Positions 16,152-26,042 of a stretch of DNA of 64,000 nt are shown here, piece by piece; within the stretch, counting starts at the first letter, position 1; each line of letters opens with the position of its first letter. The DNA lies in NCBI RefSeq assembly GCF_000801295.1, contig NZ_AP012978.1:1798001-1862000 (forward strand), in the 5' to 3' direction. A program made the position numbers and the translations under genes. The stretch is from an endosymbiont of unidentified scaly snail isolate Monju. Its GTDB lineage: Bacteria; Pseudomonadota; Gammaproteobacteria; Chromatiales; Chromatiaceae. The notes under the pieces were generated by a model, which saw only the letters and a program-made list of their open reading frames with translations, searched no databases and was not told the DNA's origin.

Positions 16152-17744
16152 CTAAGCGGTCTCGAGTGCCTGGTAGGTCTGGGCAAAGTATTCGGCGAGA
16201 AAGCTGTCGAAATCGCGGTCGTCGGTCGTCTCCAGGCTGGCCTGGTCAGCGAAGGATTGCTCGACCAGCCGGTCGAACTCATCGACTCTCTCTGGCGCCA
16301 GAGCGCGTTCACGGAAATAGCGGTGGTGCGCGGTCGAGAGCCGGCGCGCAAACTGGTAGAAGCTCTCGCCACGTTCGCCCATTTCGTCGAGCATGCGTGC
16401 CGAGGGGGTAAGGTCGACGTGCATCAGCTTGCGCAACTGATCGTCCACCGCGTCTTCGTAGCGATGGTCACCATGCAGGCGATCGAGGAACTCGGCCACC
16501 GGCATCACCGCGTCCATGATGCGCTGCCCCCAGTCGTACAGCCGTACGGGGTCGCCGCAGCAGCGCAGCTTCAAGCCTGGCTCGCGCCCGCGGTGCGCCA
16601 CGCGCAGGATGTTCTCATTGATCTCGAGCAGTTCGTCGCCGGACAGCCCCGGGCTGTCGGCCAGCAGGCAGGCAAACATCAGCGCTTCGAGGAAGCGCAG
16701 CTGGGTCTCGTCCACGCCCAGGGGATGATAGGCATTGACATCCAGCGAACGCAGCTCGACATAGCGCACGCCGCGCTGCAGCAGGGCGACCGCCGGCACC
16801 TCCATGCGGCCGAGCACCTGCTTGGGACGCACCGTGTTGTAATACTCATTCTCGATCTGCAACAGGTTGGCATTGAGCTGGCGGTATTCGCCATCCACCT
16901 TGACGCCGATGCGTTCCCAGGCCTCGGCAGGCGTGGTCACCGCATACAGCAGCGATTGCGCATAGGTCGCCACGTCGCGGTAACAGACGTGGATACCGAG
17001 GCCATCTTCCTTCTTGTTCTGGTACCCGATGTCGCCCATGCGCAACGAGGTGGCGTAGGGTTCGAAGAAGGTGTCCTCGTCGAACACCGAAAGATGGCTG
17101 GTGCCGTCGGCGAAGAAGGATTTGCACACCGCCGGCGAGGCGCCGAACAGGTAGGGGACGATCCAGCCGATGCGTTGCAGGTTACGCACCATGCCCATGT
17201 AGGCGTCGTTGCGCAGGGCGTCTGCATCCGGCTCGCCCAGCAGCTGGGCGTAGGCGGGCCAGAAGGACTCGGATAACGACCAGTTGAAATGCACACCGGC
17301 AATCACCTGCATCACCCGTCCATAGCGCCAGCCCAGGCCCACGCGATAGACGTGTTTCATGCGTCCCAGGTTGGAATCGCCATACTCGGCGATGGGGATG
17401 CTCTGCCCGCCAGCAAGAATGCAAGGCATGCTGGTGGCCCAGAGAAACTCACCCTCGAGGCGGCGGTAGGCGTAGCTCTGCAGATCGGCCAGGAAGTCCA
17501 GCGCCGCGCCCGAGCTGGCGAGTGGCGGGGTGATGAACTCGGCCAGTGCCTCGGAGTAGTCGGTGGTGATCCAGGGATGGGTGAGCGCCGCGCCCCAGGC
17601 GCGCGGATGCGGGGTGGTGGCGATGCCGCCATCGCGCGCCACGCGCAGGCTCTCCTTCTCCAGCCCCATGCGGGTCTGGCGAATGACTTCGGGCGACATG
17701 GCCTCGCGCAGGCGCGCCAGGCGCTCACCGGTCAGCGTAAACAA
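16152..17744 (-). CDS. gshA: Glutamate-cysteine ligase (E. coli GshA type)
   Basis: 530 residues, close to E. coli GshA (518). Family segments include MGLEKESLRV near the N-terminus, ITTDYSEALAEFITPP, MPCILAGGQSIPIAEYG, VQVIAGVHFNWS-like VMQVIAGVHFN, and VELRSLDVNAYHPLGV. It makes gamma-glutamylcysteine from Glu, Cys and ATP, the first step of glutathione synthesis. No gshB is in the window. It lies 30 nt after the prc stop on the same strand. Confidence 0.97.
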   Translation of the reverse strand: MFTLTGERLARLREAMSPEVIRQTRMGLEKESLRVARDGGIATTPHPRAWGAALTHPWITTDYSEALAEFITPPLASSGAALDFLADLQSYAYRRLEGEFLWATSMPCILAGGQSIPIAEYGDSNLGRMKHVYRVGLGWRYGRVMQVIAGVHFNWSLSESFWPAYAQLLGEPDADALRNDAYMGMVRNLQRIGWIVPYLFGASPAVCKSFFADGTSHLSVFDEDTFFEPYATSLRMGDIGYQNKKEDGLGIHVCYRDVATYAQSLLYAVTTPAEAWERIGVKVDGEYRQLNANLLQIENEYYNTVRPKQVLGRMEVPAVALLQRGVRYVELRSLDVNAYHPLGVDETQLRFLEALMFACLLADSPGLSGDELLEINENILRVAHRGREPGLKLRCCGDPVRLYDWGQRIMDAVMPVAEFLDRLHGDHRYEDAVDDQLRKLMHVDLTPSARMLDEMGERGESFYQFARRLSTAHHRYFRERALAPERVDEFDRLVEQSFADQASLETTDDRDFDSFLAEYFAQTYQALETA

Positions 17745-17774
17745 GGCAACCTCGTCCGGCCGGTATGGCCATGA

Positions 17775-19874
17775 TCAGCGGTCATGTTCAGTCACCTGCA
17801 CTGTCAGAGGCCGGCTGGCGCGAATCCAGTCGGCGAGGATGTGTGCCGTCTCCTCCAGCATGATGCGATCGACCCCTTCCGGGTCTTCGTCGGCATGCGC
17901 CAGGCGCTCGTCCTCGTCCTCTTCATCCAGCCGCTCGAGCGGCGGCAGACCGCGCCAGGTACGCAGGCGATTGCGCAGGGCGAGCAGGCGCTGCTCGCGC
18001 GCCTCGCGCTCGGCACGGCGGGTCTGCTCGTTGAGCGAGGCGCTCTTGACCTCGCGGATCTTCATGAACTCCCGTTCGCGATCGATCAAGTAACGGAAGC
18101 CGGGATTGCCGCGGATGCGCTTCTCGCTCTGTTCGCGCAACCAGGCGACCGGAAAGGTGGTGCGCGGCGGATCGATCACCGGCTGGATGGCTGCCCAGGG
18201 TATGGCGTGCTCGAGTGCCCGCTCGCCGTGATCCGTGGCACCCATGGCGGTGGGGAATTCGATATCGGGCTCCACGCCCCGGTGCTGGGTGCTGGCGCCA
18301 AGCACGCGGAAGAACTGCGCCATGGTCAGGCGCAACCGCCCCAGGTCTTCGTTGCTGCGCAGGTAGCGCGCCAGGTTGACCAGGGTCTGTACCGTGCCCT
18401 TGCCGAAGGTCGGCTCGCCCACGATGAGGCCGCGCCCGTAGTCCTTGATGGCACCGGAGAAGATCTCGGAGGCCGAAGCACTGTTGCGATCGACCAGAAC
18501 GACCAGCGGCCCGTCATAGACCTCGCCGGGGTCCCTGTCTCGCTCCAGCTCGACGTGCCCGGCGGCATCCTTGATCTGCACCACGGGTCCCTTGTCGATG
18601 AACAGGCCGGTCAACTCGGCGGCCTCGGTCAGGGAGCCGCCACCGTTCTGGCGCAGGTCGATGATGATGCCGTCCACGCCCTGCTGTTCCAGGTCGAGCA
18701 ACAGGCGTCGCACATCGCGCGTGGTACTGCGGAAGTTGCGCTTGCCCGCCGCCTGGGCGGCAAAATCACGGTAGAAGGCCGGGATGTCGATCACACCGAT
18801 CTTGAGCCCGCCGTACTCCGGCCCCTCGAGCACCTTGGCCTTGGCCGCCTTGTCCTCGAGCTTGATGGTATCGCGTACCAGCACCACCTCCCGCGCACGC
18901 CCGCCGATGCCCTCGCTCTTGGGGATCACGTTGAGCCGCACCACCGAACCCTTGGGGCCACGGATCAGCTCCACCACGTCCTGCAGGCGCCAGCCGACCA
19001 CGTCTTCCATCGGCCCGTCGCGCCCCTGCGCCACACCGACGATGTGATCGCCGGGATGCAGCTTGCCGCTGCGCGCCGCGGGGCCACCCACCACGGTACG
19101 GATGATCTTGGTGTAGCCGTCCTCGCTGCGCAGCACCGCACCGATGCCCTGCAACGACAGGCGCATGCCGATGTCGAAATTCTCGGACACCTCGGGCGAC
19201 ATGTAGCTGGTGTGCGGCTCGATGCTCAGGGTGATGGCGTTGACAAAGGCCTGGAACACGTCACCGGCGTTCATCTGCTGCACCCGGTCGCGCATGCCCT
19301 CGTAGCGTTTGACCAGCTTCTCCAGCTCGAAGGGCTTGTCGCTCAAACGCTCGATGAGGATGTCGTTCTTCACCCGCTTGCGCCACAAATCGTCCAGTTC
19401 GACCTCGTCACGCACCCAGGGTTGATCCTCGCGGTCGAAGACATACTCCTCGTCGCGACTGAAGTCGAAATCGTGGTTGTTCAGCAGGTCGATGGCGTAG
19501 GCCGCGCGCTGTTCCACCTTGTGTCGGAACAGGCGGAAGATCTCGAACGGCACTTCCAGCCGCCCCTTGACCAGAGCGTCATCGAAGCGGTCGCGATAAG
19601 CCTCGAAGCGGGCAATGTCCTGCTGCGTGAAGAAACTGCGATTGGGGTCCAGGGTTTCCAGATAACGCTCGAAGGCGTCATGGGAGAGGTGATCGTCGAT
19701 GTGTGGCCGGGTGTAATGGAACCCCTCAAGTACCTGCGCGATCACCAGCGCTGTACGCCGCTGCTGTTCGTCTGCATGCAGTGATTCCACTGCCACCGTC
19801 TGTGGACGCGCCCAGGCCCCCAGGCACCACAGCACGCCCAGCACCACCAGTATCCTGTCGAATGTCCTGCTCAT
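17775..19874 (-). CDS. prc: Tail-specific periplasmic protease Prc (Tsp)
   Basis: 699 residues, near the 682 of E. coli Prc. It has an N-terminal signal peptide, a long helical N-domain (HIDDHLSHDAFERYLETLDPN), a PDZ domain (about 235-330; GPAARSGKLHPGDHIVGV), and the S41 protease core with Ser in RNSASASEIF and Lys in TFGKGTVQT. The C-terminal DUF3340-like region is acidic (DEEDEDERL). It degrades periplasmic proteins with nonpolar C-termini and controls peptidoglycan hydrolases. The start overlaps the upstream Nudix gene by 4 nt. Confidence 0.96.
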   Translation of the reverse strand: MSRTFDRILVVLGVLWCLGAWARPQTVAVESLHADEQQRRTALVIAQVLEGFHYTRPHIDDHLSHDAFERYLETLDPNRSFFTQQDIARFEAYRDRFDDALVKGRLEVPFEIFRLFRHKVEQRAAYAIDLLNNHDFDFSRDEEYVFDREDQPWVRDEVELDDLWRKRVKNDILIERLSDKPFELEKLVKRYEGMRDRVQQMNAGDVFQAFVNAITLSIEPHTSYMSPEVSENFDIGMRLSLQGIGAVLRSEDGYTKIIRTVVGGPAARSGKLHPGDHIVGVAQGRDGPMEDVVGWRLQDVVELIRGPKGSVVRLNVIPKSEGIGGRAREVVLVRDTIKLEDKAAKAKVLEGPEYGGLKIGVIDIPAFYRDFAAQAAGKRNFRSTTRDVRRLLLDLEQQGVDGIIIDLRQNGGGSLTEAAELTGLFIDKGPVVQIKDAAGHVELERDRDPGEVYDGPLVVLVDRNSASASEIFSGAIKDYGRGLIVGEPTFGKGTVQTLVNLARYLRSNEDLGRLRLTMAQFFRVLGASTQHRGVEPDIEFPTAMGATDHGERALEHAIPWAAIQPVIDPPRTTFPVAWLREQSEKRIRGNPGFRYLIDREREFMKIREVKSASLNEQTRRAEREAREQRLLALRNRLRTWRGLPPLERLDEEDEDERLAHADEDPEGVDRIMLEETAHILADWIRASRPLTVQVTEHDR

Positions 19875-20743
19875 AACCCCCTACTCGTCTCGGGCATGCC
19901 CACTGCCGGATGCAAGCCGATGACGATCGCCAGGTAATCCGGGTCGTCCGGGCCGATCACCCCGTGACGCACCAGGAAGTCGATGATCACCAGGTTGCAG
20001 TTGAGCTTGAATTCATCGGTCTCGCGCACGATGCGCGCCACCTCTTCCAGCGGCAGGAGAAGAAATTCCTCCACCTCACCGTCGGTGTTGCGGGGCACGA
20101 AGTCCACCGGCAGTTCCAGATCGTAACAATACAGCACATCGGGACGAAAACCGCGCTCGGCCACGCGATTGTACGTCAGCGCGCCGACCGGACGGGCGCG
20201 GCGGGCCAGTGCTTCGGGCATACCGGCCTCCTCGGCGCATTCCTTGACCAGGTTCTCCCACAGATCGACGCCGTGCGGCAGACCACCGGCGACCAGCTGA
20301 TCCAGCGCACCAGGAAAGATCAGGCGGTCGCGCGCGCGTCGGCCGATCCACATCAGGATGCGCCCGCCGTCGCGTACATAGCCGTTGAGGTGCTGGCCAA
20401 AGGAACGCAGACCCAGCGGCGCGGCCAGGGCGCGATCCACCGTGGCCACGGCTTGCTCGCGCCCGTCGGCGGTGACCGGGTAGGGTTCGTCGAGCAGTGC
20501 CGTCACCACGCCCCGGGCTGCCAGTTCGCGGGCCACCTCGGTCAGTCGCCCGGTGAGCTCCGGCACCATTGCCGAGGGCGTGTGCAAGGCCTGGTCACGG
20601 CGCTCGAACAGGTCTGGCCAGTCGGCCAGATGGGCAGCCAAGGCCGGACGGATCCATCCATGCACCCGGCCGTCGATGTACCAGGGCAGGAAGGGCTCGG
20701 TGACCGGGGCATTGCAGGCCCGTATGTGTCGCAGGTAACTCAC
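19871..20743 (-). CDS. DUF4743 + Nudix hydrolase
   Basis: 290 residues. An N-terminal DUF4743-type domain (about 1-115; FLPWYIDGRVHGWIRP) precedes a Nudix domain (about 120-270) with a variant box GLPHGVDLWENLVKECAEEA followed by GM. This arrangement is the one seen in the plant and yeast thiamin-pyrophosphokinase-related Nudix proteins (for example Tnr3-like N-domains), proposed to remove damaged thiamine diphosphates. The substrate here is inferred only from family. The stop overlaps the prc start (ATGA). Confidence 0.85.
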   Translation of the reverse strand: MSYLRHIRACNAPVTEPFLPWYIDGRVHGWIRPALAAHLADWPDLFERRDQALHTPSAMVPELTGRLTEVARELAARGVVTALLDEPYPVTADGREQAVATVDRALAAPLGLRSFGQHLNGYVRDGGRILMWIGRRARDRLIFPGALDQLVAGGLPHGVDLWENLVKECAEEAGMPEALARRARPVGALTYNRVAERGFRPDVLYCYDLELPVDFVPRNTDGEVEEFLLLPLEEVARIVRETDEFKLNCNLVIIDFLVRHGVIGPDDPDYLAIVIGLHPAVGMPETSRGL

Positions 20744-20753
20744 GTGCCCCTCC

Positions 20754-22308
20754 TCAGCGCACCGGGCGCGCCGCGATCACTCGCGCCACCAGGCCGCGTG
20801 CCTCGGCGGCATCGCGCAACTGCAAGCCGGTATCGAGGCGCTGTTCGCGCCCGGCGGGCAAGCGGCCACGCAGACGCAAGGTGCGCAGTGGTTCAAAGCG
20901 CCGCCCCACAGGACGGCCGATCACCACCCGTATGCCGCGCACCGGCACCGCGCTGGCATTGCGCAACCGCAACAGCAGCCGGCCGTCCTTGCGCAACCCC
21001 AGACTGGCCTTCAGGTAGCTGTCGGGATGATCGGCCAGGTCCAGCAGCGCCAGGCGCCGCGCCGCGTCCTTGCTCATCTCCGACTCGGAGGTCGCCACCG
21101 CCTGGAAATAGCCCAACGCTTCGCGGGTCCGGCCACGCTGCTCGGCGATCAGCCCCAGGCCATAGTAGGCCTCGGCGGTGGGCAGCAGCGCGATGCTGGC
21201 CTCGAGATCACGCTCGGCGGCGGTCTGTCGACCCAGCTCGCGCTCGAGCAGGCTGCGCTGTACCCGCGGCAGGTAGTAGTCGGGGTTGAGCGCCAGCGCG
21301 CGGTCGAAGTCACGCAGGGCCTCGCGGCGGCGACCGCGGCGCTTGTGGATCTCGCCGCGCAGGGTGGGAAACAGCGCCTCCTTCGGCTCGATACGCATCG
21401 CCTTGTCCACCAGCCCGAGCGCACGCTGCATGTCGCCGGCATCGAGCGCCTTGCGCGCCTGGGCATAGGCCTCGTAGGCCGGCTGCACCTGCCGCAGGTG
21501 GGCGATCGCCCGCTGATAGCGCTCACGACCGCGCTCGCCCCCCGGGTTGCCCAGCTCGGCAAGCAGACGACGGTTGGCAGCCACCCGCTCGCGCGAGGGC
21601 GGGTGCGAGGCGAACAGGCCGGCCAGCCAGCCGGGCGACTTGTCCTCGAACAGGCGCACGAAGGTCTCCTGCAGGCTGACCGCGGCGGCCGGATCGTAGC
21701 CCGCACGCACCATGTAGCGCATGCCATAGACGTCGGCCTCGGACTCCGCCTCGCGACTGAAGCGGCTCTTCACCAGGTTGGCGCCGATGGCCGCACCCAG
21801 GTTGCCCAGCTGCTGGTAGTTCGAACCCTGCAGGGCCCACGCCCGCCGCCATCAGTGCCCCCTGCAGGAAGATGCCGCGCTGCATGGACTGCGCGGTATG
21901 CCGTGCCGCGGCGTGCACGATCTCGTGCGCCAGCACCGCTGCCAGCTCGGCCTCGTCCCGCAGCGCCAGCAACAGGCCACGGTTGACCGCGATCTTGCCG
22001 CCGGGCAATGCCCAGGCATTGGGCGTGCCGTCGTTGACCACCCGGAACTCGTAGGGCAGCTGGCGATCGGACACCGCCGCGATGCGCTGCCCCACCCGCT
22101 GCACATAGGCGACCAGCGCCGGGTCGGCGGTGTAGTCGCCACCCTGGGCCTGGCGGTACGGGCCGTAGTTCTTCTTGCCGATGGCCAGTTCCTGGGCCTC
22201 GCCGATCAGTGCCAGCTCCTTCTTGCCGGTAACCGGGTTGACCGCACAGCCGGCGAGCAGCACCAGCAGGAAGGCGACCCAGAACCCCTTCCACTTTACA
22301 GGCATCAT
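20754..22308 (-). CDS. M48 metalloprotease lipoprotein with TPR tail (BepA-like), frameshifted
   Basis: Two frames combine to about 517 residues. Frame 1 starts MMPVKWKGF with a lipobox LLAGC, so a lipoprotein is likely. It has the zinc site AHEIVHAAARH and runs to ALMAAGVG. After the GGGCCC at 21833-21838, dropping one base gives LQGSNYQQLGNLGAAIGAN and then KSRFSREAESEADVYG (third zinc ligand Glu), followed by TPR-like repeats. BepA-type proteases check outer-membrane protein assembly. As written the frame-1 product loses the third ligand and the TPRs. Its start overlaps the mazG stop (ATGA). Confidence 0.85.
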
Positions 22309-23099
22309 TCCTCCTCTTTGACCGCCGGCCAGGCGGCTTCCATCTGCTCCAGCGACAAGGCATCCAGGTCCTGGTGACCGGCAGCCGCCAGCCGGCGTTC
22401 CATGGCACGGAAACGGCGCTCGAACTTGTCGTTGGCGCGGCGCAGGGTGTGCTCGGCCTGGAAGCCGTGCAGACGCACCAGGTTGACCACCGCGAACAGC
22501 AGGTCGCCCAGTTCCTCCTCGAGGTGATCGGCATCCCCCGCCTCCGCGGCCTGCGCGACCTCCGTGAGTTCCTCGTGCACCTTGGCGTGCGCGCCCGCCG
22601 GATCGGGCCAGTCGAAGCCGGCATCGCGTGCCCGCTTCTGCAACTTGTGGGCGCGCACCAGGGCCGGCAGGGCACGCGCGATGCCCTCCAGGCGGCTGGC
22701 ATCCTCGGTCTTGTCGGCACGCTCGGCGGCCTTGGCTGCCTCCCAGGCACGGTGCAGGCTGTCGGCATCGCGGGCCGTGCTGTCGCCGAACACGTGCGGA
22801 TGCCGGCGCACCATCTTTTCGGTGATGCCGCGCGCCACCTCGGCAAAATCGAATTGCCCGGCCTCTTGCGCGATCTGCGCGTAGAACACCACCTGGAACA
22901 GCAGGTCGCCCAGTTCCTCGCGCAGGGCATCCGGGTCGTCCTGCTCGATGGCGTCGGCTACCTCGTAGGCCTCTTCCAGGGCATAGGGGATCAGGCTGTG
23001 CCAGTCCTGGGCGCGGTCCCAGGGACAACCGTCCTGCGAGTCGCGCAGGCGTGCCATCAGTTCGAGCAGGGCCTCGACAGCCTCGCCACCGCCGGCCAT
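22305..23099 (-). CDS. mazG: Nucleoside triphosphate pyrophosphohydrolase MazG
   Basis: 264 residues, the full two-domain MazG length. Both all-alpha NTP-PPase domains are visible: EEAYEVADAIEQDD with ELGDLLFQVVFYAQIA, and EELTEVAQAAEAGD with ELGDLLFAVVNLVR (metal-binding EExxE..ExxD). MazG hydrolyses all (d)NTPs to monophosphates and lowers ppGpp in starvation. It sits between a dGTPase-like gene (2-nt gap) and the M48 gene (overlap), so the three are probably one operon. Confidence 0.96.
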   Translation of the reverse strand: MAGGGEAVEALLELMARLRDSQDGCPWDRAQDWHSLIPYALEEAYEVADAIEQDDPDALREELGDLLFQVVFYAQIAQEAGQFDFAEVARGITEKMVRRHPHVFGDSTARDADSLHRAWEAAKAAERADKTEDASRLEGIARALPALVRAHKLQKRARDAGFDWPDPAGAHAKVHEELTEVAQAAEAGDADHLEEELGDLLFAVVNLVRLHGFQAEHTLRRANDKFERRFRAMERRLAAAGHQDLDALSLEQMEAAWPAVKEEE

Positions 23100-23100
23100 C

Positions 23101-24471
23101 TCAGCCTCCCGGCAACGAGATGCCGGTGACCTTCTTATACAGGCTCACCGCGTAGGAATCGGTCATGCCCGAGACGAAATCGGTCAGCATTAGCAGACGC
23201 AGGTAGGGATCGGGCGACGGTACCCGGTGGTGGCCGATGAATTGCTCGGGGATCAGGCGAATCAGCATCTGGCTGCGCGGCGAAGCCTGTTCGCCGTGCT
23301 CGGCCACGTCGTCGAGCACCTGCACGAAGCGCTCGAGCAGATCGTGGATCACCTGGAAACCCGCCGCCTGGATACTGACCACCTCGGGCGCGCAATAGAT
23401 GCGCTGGCACGCCATCTCGATCAGCACGTCGGCCTGGGCGCGCGCCGGGATCTCGTCGAGCAACGGCCGGTCGAAACGACCGGCCCGAATATCCTGCTCG
23501 TTGTCCATGAAGCAGGCCAGCGCCTGTTCGATGACCTGGTTGATGACCTTGGCGCGCAGGAACTCGATACGGTCCTTGGGCTCGCGGATGCCACCGAGCC
23601 GCGCAGCCTGGCGCTCGCGATCGGGCAGCAGGTCGAGAAACGCACCGGTCACCTCGTCGTAGCTGAAGTGGCCCAGACGGTAGCCGTCCTCGATGTCGAT
23701 CACGCGGTAGGCGATGTCGTCTGCCGCCTCCACCAGGAAGGCCAGCGGGTGCCGGTACCAGATGGCATAGCGCTCGTCCCTGCGGAGCAGCCCGACCTCC
23801 TTCGCCACCTGCTCGAAGGACTCGCGATCGGCGGCAGTAAAGCCCTGCTTGCGGGCGCTCACCCCCTCGAAGCGGTTGCCCGCCAGGCAGGACTCGCGTG
23901 GGTACTTGGTGAAGGCTGCCAGAGTGGCGCAGGTGAGCTGCAGGCCGCCCGGGTTGTCGGGGTTCTGCAGGCGGGTGACGATGCGAAAGCCCTGGGCGTT
24001 GCCCTCGAAGGCCAGGAAATCCTCGCGCTGGCTGCCGCGCAGCCCGGCGACCCGGCGCGCGCCATAGTCGGCGCTCTCGGCCCAGTGCCGGATGGCGTCC
24101 TCCCCGGAATGCCCGAAGGGCGGGTTGCCGATGTCGTGCGCCAGGCAGGCCGCGGCGCAGATGTTGCCGAAGTCTGCCGACTCGAAATCATGCAGCCCAT
24201 GACGCGCGATCACCTGCTCCCCCACCAGGGTGCCGAGAGAACGGCCGATGCACGAGGCCTCGAGGCTGTGCGTCAGGCGAGTACGTACATAGTCCACCTT
24301 GGACAGGGGGAACACCTGGGTCTTGTCCTGCATGCGCCGGAACGCCGAGGAAAACACCACGCGGTCGAAGTCGCGCTGAAAATCCGTGCGCGCAGTGCTC
24401 AGCGATGGCTCGGCATCCGAGCCCAGGCGCTTGCGCGAGAGCAGGCGCGGCCACTGCATGGGCGTGTTCAC
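23101..24471 (-). CDS. dgt: dGTP triphosphohydrolase-like HD protein
   Basis: 456 residues. HD-superfamily metal ligands are seen in RTRLTHSLEASCIGR (His), CLAHDIGNPPFGHSGEDAI (His-Asp) and the later DIAYRVIDIEDG (Asp). The segment AFRRMQDKTQVFPL is typical of the dGTPase family. It hydrolyses dNTPs to deoxynucleoside plus triphosphate; preference for dGTP is from the family only. Together with mazG it suggests a nucleotide-pool function for this operon. Confidence 0.92.
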   Translation of the reverse strand: MNTPMQWPRLLSRKRLGSDAEPSLSTARTDFQRDFDRVVFSSAFRRMQDKTQVFPLSKVDYVRTRLTHSLEASCIGRSLGTLVGEQVIARHGLHDFESADFGNICAAACLAHDIGNPPFGHSGEDAIRHWAESADYGARRVAGLRGSQREDFLAFEGNAQGFRIVTRLQNPDNPGGLQLTCATLAAFTKYPRESCLAGNRFEGVSARKQGFTAADRESFEQVAKEVGLLRRDERYAIWYRHPLAFLVEAADDIAYRVIDIEDGYRLGHFSYDEVTGAFLDLLPDRERQAARLGGIREPKDRIEFLRAKVINQVIEQALACFMDNEQDIRAGRFDRPLLDEIPARAQADVLIEMACQRIYCAPEVVSIQAAGFQVIHDLLERFVQVLDDVAEHGEQASPRSQMLIRLIPEQFIGHHRVPSPDPYLRLLMLTDFVSGMTDSYAVSLYKKVTGISLPGG

Positions 24472-24829
24472 CGACGGACTGTGGAAACGACGGGCTGCAT
24501 ATGCGCCGGGACTTTACACCACCCGGCGACGATTCCCCAGTCCCGAGCCGTGGGTCTTTCGCGGCGAGGACGCCGCTCCTGCCGCAGGAGGCCCGTCCCC
24601 GGGCCGAACCGAGCGGTACCGCCCATGCGCCGCGACTTAACTCAAGTTATGCAAACCCCTGTCGCGCCTTGCCATTCCCCGACATTTTCAGTAGTTTCTG
24701 GCGCTTCCACGTGTTGCCGGGACCCGACAGGCTGGAAAAGATCGGCTCGGTATCCAACCATTGTCGGTGGCCAGGGATGCCAAGACGCCCCGCCGCTACC
24801 AGGAACCAAAGGCCCGGAGGTCTGCCAAG
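24472..24829. other. Intergenic region with REP pair (24557-24609)
   Basis: 358 nt between the divergent dgt and RND adaptor genes. It contains one REP-like pair: type 1 (TTCGCGGCGAGGACGCCGCT) then type 2 (GGAGGCCCGTCCCCGGGCCG). The rest (24620-24810) has no convincing gene and should hold the RND promoter. A GGAGG precedes the ATG at 24830. Confidence 0.7.
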
Positions 24830-26038
24830 ATGCGTACCCTTTCCCTCCTCGCTGCTGTCGGCCTGGCGCTGGCCGTGCAGGTCTCGCCCGCCGCCGAGCC
24901 GACTGCCACGCCGGATCTCCGCATCGTGCCGGTGGAGCGCCGGCAGGCAGATCTCACCGTCTCCATCGCGGCCACGATCACGCCCTTCCGTACGGTGCAG
25001 CTCACGGCACAGACGCCGGGCAGGGTGAAGCACATTGCAGGACGCGAGGGCGACGCCTTCGTCCGCGGCGCGGTGTTGATCGAACTCGACGACGCGGCCC
25101 TGCTGGCCCGGCGCGAATCGGCTTTCGCCGCGCGCGAATCGGCGCTGGCCGCCATTCAGAGCGCCCAGGCACAATACCAGCAGGAGCTGTATTCGCCGCG
25201 CTCGGACGCGGTACGCACCGCGCCGGGCGGCTTCGGATTCCCGGCCATGATGGACCAGATGTTCGGGGTGCCCATGCAGGATGCCCTGGGCCTGCGCGAG
25301 CAGGGCGTGCAGCGCTACACCGACATGATCGACGTGCAGACCCGGCTGGCGCAGGCACGGAACCAGCTGCGCCAGGCGGATGCCAGCATCCGCGAGATCG
25401 ATGCGCAGCTGCGCGACACCCGCAGCGTGGCGCCGTTCGACGGGGTGATCGACAAGGTACACGTGGAAGAAGGCGACACCGTGCAACCCGGCCAGCCGCT
25501 GGTGGACTACAGCCAGGCCGGCCTGTTCAAGGTCGAGGCCGATCTGCCGGTGCACCTGGCCCGTCACCTGATGCCCGACCAGGCCCTGCCGGTGCGCCTG
25601 GACAACGGCGGCGAGCCGGTCTCGGTCCGGGTGCGCCGCATCCACCCCAGTGCCGATCTGCGCCGCCACACCATTCACGTGGAACTGGCACTGCCGCCGG
25701 GCGCCCACGCCACCGCCGGGCAGTATGCGGAGGTGCTGGTCACCGACCGCGGCGCCGAAGTGACCGCGCAGCTGGCCATCCCCACCAGCGCGGTGATCCG
25801 CAAGGGCGGCATGCCGCTGGTGTTCAGCGTGGACGAGCAAGGCATCGCGCACCTGCGGGTGGTGCGCCTGGGCGAGGAACTCGCCCAGGGCCAGGTGGCG
25901 GTCCTGTCCGGCCTGCACGAGGGGGACCGCGTCATCGACCAGCCGCCGGCGGGCCTGAAGGCCGGCCGCCAGGTGATTGCATCGGAGGCGCCAGCCGACC
26001 CGGCCACGCCCGCCCCGAACACCGCGAACGAAGGCTGA
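24830..26038 (+). CDS. RND efflux periplasmic adaptor (membrane fusion protein)
   Basis: 402 residues from the ATG of MRTLSLLAAVG, which starts a clear signal peptide (cleavage near VSPAAE). The lipoyl half-motifs flank a helical hairpin (GRVKHIAGREGDAFVRGAVL, then SVAPFDGVIDKVHVEEGDTV), followed by beta-barrel and membrane-proximal domains. The hairpin contains an unusual Gly/Met-rich patch (GGFGFPAMMDQMFGVPMQ). It links the inner-membrane pump to an outer-membrane channel, which is not encoded nearby. It ends 4 nt before the pump gene. Confidence 0.92.
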   Translation: MRTLSLLAAVGLALAVQVSPAAEPTATPDLRIVPVERRQADLTVSIAATITPFRTVQLTAQTPGRVKHIAGREGDAFVRGAVLIELDDAALLARRESAFAARESALAAIQSAQAQYQQELYSPRSDAVRTAPGGFGFPAMMDQMFGVPMQDALGLREQGVQRYTDMIDVQTRLAQARNQLRQADASIREIDAQLRDTRSVAPFDGVIDKVHVEEGDTVQPGQPLVDYSQAGLFKVEADLPVHLARHLMPDQALPVRLDNGGEPVSVRVRRIHPSADLRRHTIHVELALPPGAHATAGQYAEVLVTDRGAEVTAQLAIPTSAVIRKGGMPLVFSVDEQGIAHLRVVRLGEELAQGQVAVLSGLHEGDRVIDQPPAGLKAGRQVIASEAPADPATPAPNTANEG

Positions 26039-26042
26039 GGCC

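Noticed and set aside
16008-16411. Extended C-terminus of the SDR gene in the uncorrected frame
   Set aside because: It translates REP repeats and antisense gshA, so it is not a real domain.
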